Below, piece after piece: positions 7,070 to 10,170 of a stretch of DNA of 10,170 nucleotides. The notes under the pieces are model-generated. The model was not told where the DNA came from, did no database searches, and saw nothing but the letters and a program-made list of their open reading frames with translations. Each line of letters begins with the position of its first letter. Within the stretch, counting starts at the first letter, position 1. The position numbers and the translations under genes were made by a program. The stretch is from Saccoglossus kowalevskii (taxonomy: Eukaryota; Hemichordata; Enteropneusta; Harrimaniidae). The stretch is taken from positions 580,630 through 590,799 of the forward strand of contig NW_003116448.1 of NCBI RefSeq assembly GCF_000003605.2. The letters run 5' to 3'.

Positions 7070-9803
7070 CTGTAATATACAAGTAGACATATAAAATAAA
7101 CAGAATTGGCCTACTATACCACAAACACATGCAAGGTCAGAATCCGGGGGTCAAAATATGCCACAATACATACATCATGGCGGCAGCAAAGTGTCAAACC
7201 ATACCATCATGGGCATTGTATAACTTTACAGCGTCCAAATATATTAACATTGTATATGTCCTGATTCTAAGTACAACACATCCTACATTTTCTTTGTTAA
7301 TTTTGGAACAATTCCAATAATTTGTGTGTTATTTTGTGAAAAATATGTTGACTTCCTCATTTATGATTAGATTGCAGTACATGTACCAAAGCATTGGTTT
7401 ATTGATATTTGTTTCTTTCTGTCAATATTATTAACTATTACTTTACATGGTTTTAGTGTAGAACTCTTACCTGAAATTGTTTCATTGTAGACCACATCAC
7501 CACCAAGTGATATAATAAAAGAGAAGCCAATTTCTTCTGGTAGATATGATATATTCATACACACTGTGGAAGAAAAAAAATAGTAGCGAGAATAAATGAT
7601 TTGTAGTAGTTTATGGTTATTGCAAGATAGTTCAGCTTGCAAACACCAATTTAATTTACATTTAGAGACAACTAATCAAATGACAAACTTCTTGATGTAG
7701 ATTATTATGAACATTTTTAGCATCGTTCAATAGGTGATGATGTATTTACCGGTACTCACTCACTCATGAATATTCAAATCATGGCTCCCTAATACATGCA
7801 TTTACTCATGAATATTCAAATCATGGCTCCCTAATATATGCATTTACTCATGAATATTCAAATCATGGCTCCCTAATACATGCATTTACTCATGAATATT
7901 CAAATCATGGCTCCCTAATACATGCATTTACTCATGAATATTCAAATCATGGCTCCCTAATACATGCATTTACTCATGAATATTCAAATCATGGCTCCCT
8001 AATATATGCATTTACTAGTAGCGAGAATAAATGATTTGTAGTAGTTTATGGTTATTGCAAGATAGTTCAGATAAAATACACTTCTATTCCAATAATTCAG
8101 CAGCTTGCAAACACCAATTTAATTTACATTTAGAGACAACTAATCAAATGACAAACTTCTTGATGCAGATTATTATGAACATTTTTAGCATCGTTCAATA
8201 GGTGATGATGTATTTACCGGTACTCACTTACTCATGAATATTCAAATCATGGCTCCCTAATACATGCATTTACTCATGAATATTCAAATCATGGCTCACT
8301 AATACATGCATTTACTCATGAATATTCAAATCATGGCTCCCTAATACATGCATTTACTCATGAATATTCAAATCATGACTCCCTAATACATGCATTTACT
8401 CATGAATATTCAAATCATGGCTCCCTAATATATGCATTTACTCATGAATATTCAAATCATGGCTCCCTAATACACGCATTTACTCATGAATATTCAAATC
8501 ATGGCTCCCTAATATATGCATTTACTAGTAGCGAGAATAAATGATTTGTAGTAGTTTATGGTTATTGCAAGATAGTTCAGATAAAATACACTTCTATTCC
8601 AATAATTCAGCAGCTTGCAAACACCAATTTAATTTACATTTAGAGACAACTAATCAAATGACAAACTTCTTGATGCAGATTATTATGAACATTTTTAGCA
8701 TCGTTCAATAGGTGATGATGTATTTACCGGTACTCACTCACTCATGGATATTCAAATCATGGCTCCCTAATACATGCATTTACTCATGAATATTCAAATC
8801 ACGGCTCCCTAATACATGCATTTACTCATGAATATTCAAATCACGGCTCCCTAATACATGCATTTACTCATGAATATTCAAATCACGGCTCCCTAATACA
8901 TGCATTTACTCATGAATATTCAAATCATGGCTCCCTAATACATGCATTTACTCATGAATATTCAAATCATGGCTCCCTAATACATGCATTTACTCATGAA
9001 TATTCAAATCATGGCTCCCTAATACATGCATTTACTCATGAATATTCAAATCATGGCTCCCTAATACATGCATTTACTCATGAATATTCAAATCATGGCT
9101 CCCTAATACATGCATTTACTCATGAATATTCAAATCATGGCTCCCTAATACATGCATTTACTCATGAATATTCAAATCATGGCTCCCTAATACATGCATT
9201 TACTCATGAATATTCAAATCATGGCTCCCTAATACATGCATTTACTCATGAATATTCAAATCATGGCTCCCTAATACATGCATTTACTCATGAATATTCA
9301 AATCATGGCTCCCTAATACATGCATTTACTCATGAATATTCAAATCATGGCTCCCTAATACATGCATTTACTCATGAATATTCAAATCATGGCTCCCTAA
9401 TACATGCATTTACTCATGAATATTCAAATCATGGCTCCCTAATACATGCATTTACTCATGAATATTCATCATGGCTCCCTAATATATGCATTTACTCATA
9501 AATATTCAAAACACAGGTTCCTAATACCGATGTTTACCATGAACATTTAAACTGCAGTGTGCATGCAGCACACACAAAATACTAGTTTGTAGACAAATTA
9601 AATAAAGAATGGCCATACCTGCTGACAGGGAAAGTCAAAACAGAACAAATTCAACTGAACAATGGTCATAATTCAACCAAATGATCAAAATATAAATAAT
9701 GCTATAGACTTACCGGATGTATTCAATTCAATTTTCTCAACAATCAAATCTGCACAGCAACCACAGGAAGTGGAGTTACAATCACATCCTGTAGACTCCA
9801 AAT
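6648..9803 (-). CDS. Split gene: secreted Cys-rich DUF4773-like protein (3 exons, 5' partial)
   Basis: Join of 9803-9714, 7563-7471 and 7069-6648 on the minus strand, giving 200 residues and a TGA stop. All borders are GT/AG and all junctions are phase 1, and the frame stays open across both joins. Residues 6-118 hold ten cysteines (6, 8, 13, 15, 16, 31, 68, 81, 97, 116) and four N-glycosylation sequons (N9, N27, N33, N56), so an extracellular or secretory-pathway protein is likely. Motifs CDCNSTSCGCC, NISYLPEE and NPPPICFGVPY match my memory of DUF4773 (invertebrate, function unknown); no search was run. Residues 128-180 form a Met/Gly-rich tail, then a charged helix-like segment. The first visible exon begins mid-codon, so the start codon and any signal peptide lie right of the window. 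The first intron (2150 bp) carries the large tandem repeat. Biochemical function cannot be inferred. Confidence 0.8.
7070..7470 (-). other. Intron 2 of the DUF4773-like gene
   Basis: A 401-bp phase-1 intron, donor GTAAGAG at 7470, acceptor TATTACAG at 7070. It holds no repeat that I recognise. On the opposite strand it contains a short ATG-initiated frame (7177-7320), described separately. Confidence 0.75.
7177..7320 (+). CDS. Short ORF with strong start context, antisense in intron 2 (doubtful)
   Basis: A 47-codon frame starting at ATGGCGGC, with A at -3 and G at +4, a favourable initiation context that also matches the ATGGCGGC core of YY1-type start sites. The peptide starts MAAAKCQTIPSW, has one NFT sequon, then a hydrophobic run (YINIVYVLILS, FSLLILE) that could be a single membrane segment. 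I recognise no family. It lies inside an intron of the minus-strand gene. Length alone gives no support. Confidence 0.15.
   Translation: MAAAKCQTIPSWALYNFTASKYINIVYVLILSTTHPTFSLLILEQFQ
7471..7563 (-). CDS. Middle exon of the DUF4773-like gene (NISYLPEE motif)
   Basis: A 93-bp exon, phase 1 at both ends. The acceptor is preceded by a strong pyrimidine tract (eight T, then CTTCCACAG) and the donor reads TTTCAG|GTAAGAG. Joined to the upstream exon it gives NTS-V-CMNISYLPEE, and to the downstream exon ETIS-V-KNPPP; both joining codons become valine. It carries one cysteine, the sequons NIS and NET, and alternating hydrophobic residues (FSFIISLGGDVVYNETIS) that look like beta strands. Being symmetric 1-1, it could be skipped without a frameshift. 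Confidence 0.82.
7581..7758. repeat. Spacer copy 1 (intron 3' end, original location)
   Basis: A 178-bp segment starting TAGTAGCGAG and ending TTACCGGTACTCA. It abuts the eight-A run that is the pyrimidine tract of the intron 1 acceptor. Compared with copies 2 and 3 it lacks 33 bp after GATAGTTCAG and reads CTTGATGTAG instead of CTTGATGCAG. Confidence 0.9.
7759..8015. repeat. 42-bp minisatellite array 1 (6 units)
   Basis: Units start at 7759, 7801, 7843, 7885, 7927 and 7969, plus five bases of a seventh. The unit runs TTTACTCATGAATATTCAAA, TCATGGCTCCCTAATACATG, CA. Units 2 and 6 carry TATATGCA in place of TACATGCA; unit 1 begins CTCACT. Confidence 0.95.
8016..8226. repeat. Spacer copy 2
   Basis: 211 bp, near-identical to spacer copy 3 and to copy 1 except for the 33-bp segment (8070-8102, starting ATAAAATACACTTC). 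It lacks the acceptor and its pyrimidine tract. Confidence 0.92.
8227..8525. repeat. 42-bp minisatellite array 2 (7 units)
   Basis: Units start at 8227, 8269, 8311, 8353, 8395, 8437 and 8479, plus five bases of the next. This is the most diverged array: GGCTCACT in unit 2, CATGACTCC in unit 4, TATATGCA in units 5 and 7, TACACGCA in unit 6. Confidence 0.95.
8526..8736. repeat. Spacer copy 3
   Basis: 211 bp, essentially identical to copy 2; near the array boundary it reads ACTCACTCACTCATGG where copy 2 reads ACTCACTTACTCATGA. Near-identity of copies 2 and 3 points to a recent duplication. Confidence 0.92.
8737..9532. repeat. 42-bp minisatellite array 3 (19 units)
   Basis: Units run every 42 bp from 8737. 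Unit 1 has CATGGATATT; units 2-4 share CACGGCTCC; units 5-17 (8905-9450) are identical to the consensus. Unit 18 (9451-9490) is 40 bp, having lost two A's in ATTCAAATC, and carries TATATGCA. Unit 19 (9491-9532) is degenerate, and a decayed partial unit (TTTACCATGAACATT) follows. Decay at one edge and identity in the middle is the usual minisatellite pattern. Confidence 0.95.
9714..9803 (-). CDS. Exon with N-terminal Cys cluster of the DUF4773-like gene
   Basis: A 90-bp exon. On the minus strand the acceptor reads TTGTTTACAG before 9803 and the donor reads ATCCG|GTAAGTC after 9714, a near-consensus donor. It is phase 1 at both ends: two bases complete a codon from an upstream exon outside the window, and one G is passed on. 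It encodes 29 full codons with the dense cysteine motif CDCNSTSCGCC, then a short strand-like stretch, ADLIVEKIELNTS. The sequons NST and NTS are both present. Five cysteines within 11 residues fit the start of the DUF4773 domain as I remember it. Confidence 0.78.
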
Positions 9804-10010
9804 CTGTAAACAATTAACATTGACAACTGATTTGTAAATTTTGTAAGTGTATCATCCTTTTTCCCAAAAAAGTGACAAATTCAATCCTACAAATTATTTT
9901 TTGTTATTGTTGAGCTCCACTAAATTGGTAAATGACAAGTGACAAATCTAAGGATGCACATCTTTCAAACACATGTCAAAGTATGGTTCACACAGACATT
10001 ACAATAAACT

Positions 10011-10145
10011 CTATTTTAAAACCGCAGCCTCCCTAGCAATCTCTTTTACAACATTGCAATATTCCTTAGGAGCGTTTGTTTTGATCTCAGCACATTCAAT
10101 CCCAGCATGCCAATGTTCCTGGAAGCAACCATTTTTAAAAAGGAG
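10011..10145 (-). CDS. Candidate terminal exon, unrecognised Cys-containing protein
   Basis: On the minus strand an acceptor-like TTTTTACCACTTAG ends at 10146 and is followed by 44 open codons and TAG (10013-10011). The frame has a stop just upstream, so an exon start is needed; a second possible acceptor is TTGCTTCCAG with the exon starting at 10118. The peptide looks coding in composition: GCFQEHWHAGIEC, then AEIKTNAPKEYC, then a charged VVKEIAREAAVLK. Three cysteines are spaced by 10 and 11 residues. I do not recognise the family. It lies upstream of the DUF4773-like exons on the same strand, so it could be the last exon of a neighbouring gene, an alternative last exon, or chance. Confidence 0.33.
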   Translation of the reverse strand, partial: LLFKNGCFQEHWHAGIECAEIKTNAPKEYCNVVKEIAREAAVLK

Positions 10146-10170
10146 CTAAGTGGTAAAAACAGCAATGAGG

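Larger units (their letters stand above)
7581..9532. repeat. Higher-order tandem repeat: spacer + 42-bp array, three copies
   Basis: Three head-to-tail copies of a composite unit. Copy 1 is 7581-8015 (435 bp: 178-bp spacer, 6 units), copy 2 is 8016-8525 (510 bp: 211-bp spacer, 7 units), copy 3 is 8526-9532 (211-bp spacer, 19 units). The 75-bp difference between copies 1 and 2 is exactly a 33-bp spacer indel plus one 42-bp unit. The array-to-spacer junctions at 8015/8016 and 8525/8526 are identical: five bases into a unit (TTTAC), then TAGTAGCGAG. Both follow a TATATGCA-variant unit. This indicates one founding junction and later unequal exchange. Confidence 0.92.
7564..9713 (-). other. Intron 1 of the DUF4773-like gene, filled by nested tandem repeat
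   Basis: A 2150-bp phase-1 intron with a GTAAGT donor at 9713 and a CAG acceptor at 7564. Reading in gene direction: about 180 bp of mostly unique sequence (9713-9533), the third and longest 42-bp array, spacer copy 3, array 2, spacer copy 2, array 1, spacer copy 1, then the pyrimidine tract. Spacer 1 lies where the branch point should be; an ACTAC motif sits about 40 bp from the AG. No other exon fits inside with matching phase. Confidence 0.75.

Noticed and set aside
7070-7130. Using the minus-strand ATG at 7130 as the start of the Met-rich-tail protein
   Set aside because: The stretch is intronic: a TATTACAG acceptor at 7071-7070 joins in phase 1 to the upstream domain exon and completes the cysteine pattern.
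7367-7642. Reading the whole minus-strand open frame as a 91-residue protein from its ATG
   Set aside because: The part from 7642 to 7564 is intron (spacer repeat and pyrimidine tract) and the part from 7470 down is intron after a GTAAGAG donor; only 7563-7471 is exon.
7585-9500. CRISPR-like array (regular repeats)
   Set aside because: The 42-bp units are directly contiguous with no variable spacers, and the context is a eukaryotic intron; it is a minisatellite.
9624-9660. Possible 36-bp minus-strand microexon between CATTGTTCAG and CAG|GTATGG inside intron 1
   Set aside because: Its length is symmetric, but the required phase-1 reading hits TGA, and direct joining of the flanking exons already gives an intact domain.

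Overview
The window is nuclear DNA of an animal, most likely a marine invertebrate. It is AT-rich, has no compact bacterial-style genes, and its one clear gene is split by spliceosomal introns with GT/AG borders. Short non-autonomous transposon remnants are scattered around it. The phylum cannot be fixed from the sequence alone; mollusc, brachiopod, hemichordate or amphioxus-like genomes all fit this texture.

The one well-supported gene lies on the minus strand at 9803..6648. Its three visible coding exons (9803-9714, 7563-7471, 7069-6648) join in frame through phase-1 introns and give 200 residues ending at a TGA. The first ~118 residues form a ten-cysteine, four-sequon extracellular domain that I match from memory to the uncharacterised DUF4773 family. 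A methionine/glycine-rich, highly charged tail follows. The start codon and any signal peptide lie beyond the right edge.

The 2150-bp first intron is mostly a nested tandem repeat: 32 copies of a 42-bp unit in three blocks (6, 7 and 19 units). Each block has beside it a 178- or 211-bp spacer copied from the 3' end of the same intron, starting 17 bp from the splice acceptor. Thirteen consecutive units in the third block are identical, so expansion or homogenisation is recent.

The left part (1-6350) is mostly non-coding. It holds two copies of an interspersed repeat headed by a conserved hairpin (318-793, 3113-3464), a cluster of TA-flanked MITE-like elements (4366-4938) with a related fragment at 2930, a degraded inverted repeat (1485-1712), and two poly-C runs. 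A coding-looking stretch at 3792-3984 (+), followed 31 bp later by AATAAA, may be a terminal exon or gene relic. Another stop-terminated coding-looking stretch lies at 10145-10011 (-). Neither was recognised.

I see no multi-gene system here. The most unusual structure is the intron minisatellite that has captured and duplicated the acceptor-proximal part of its host intron.
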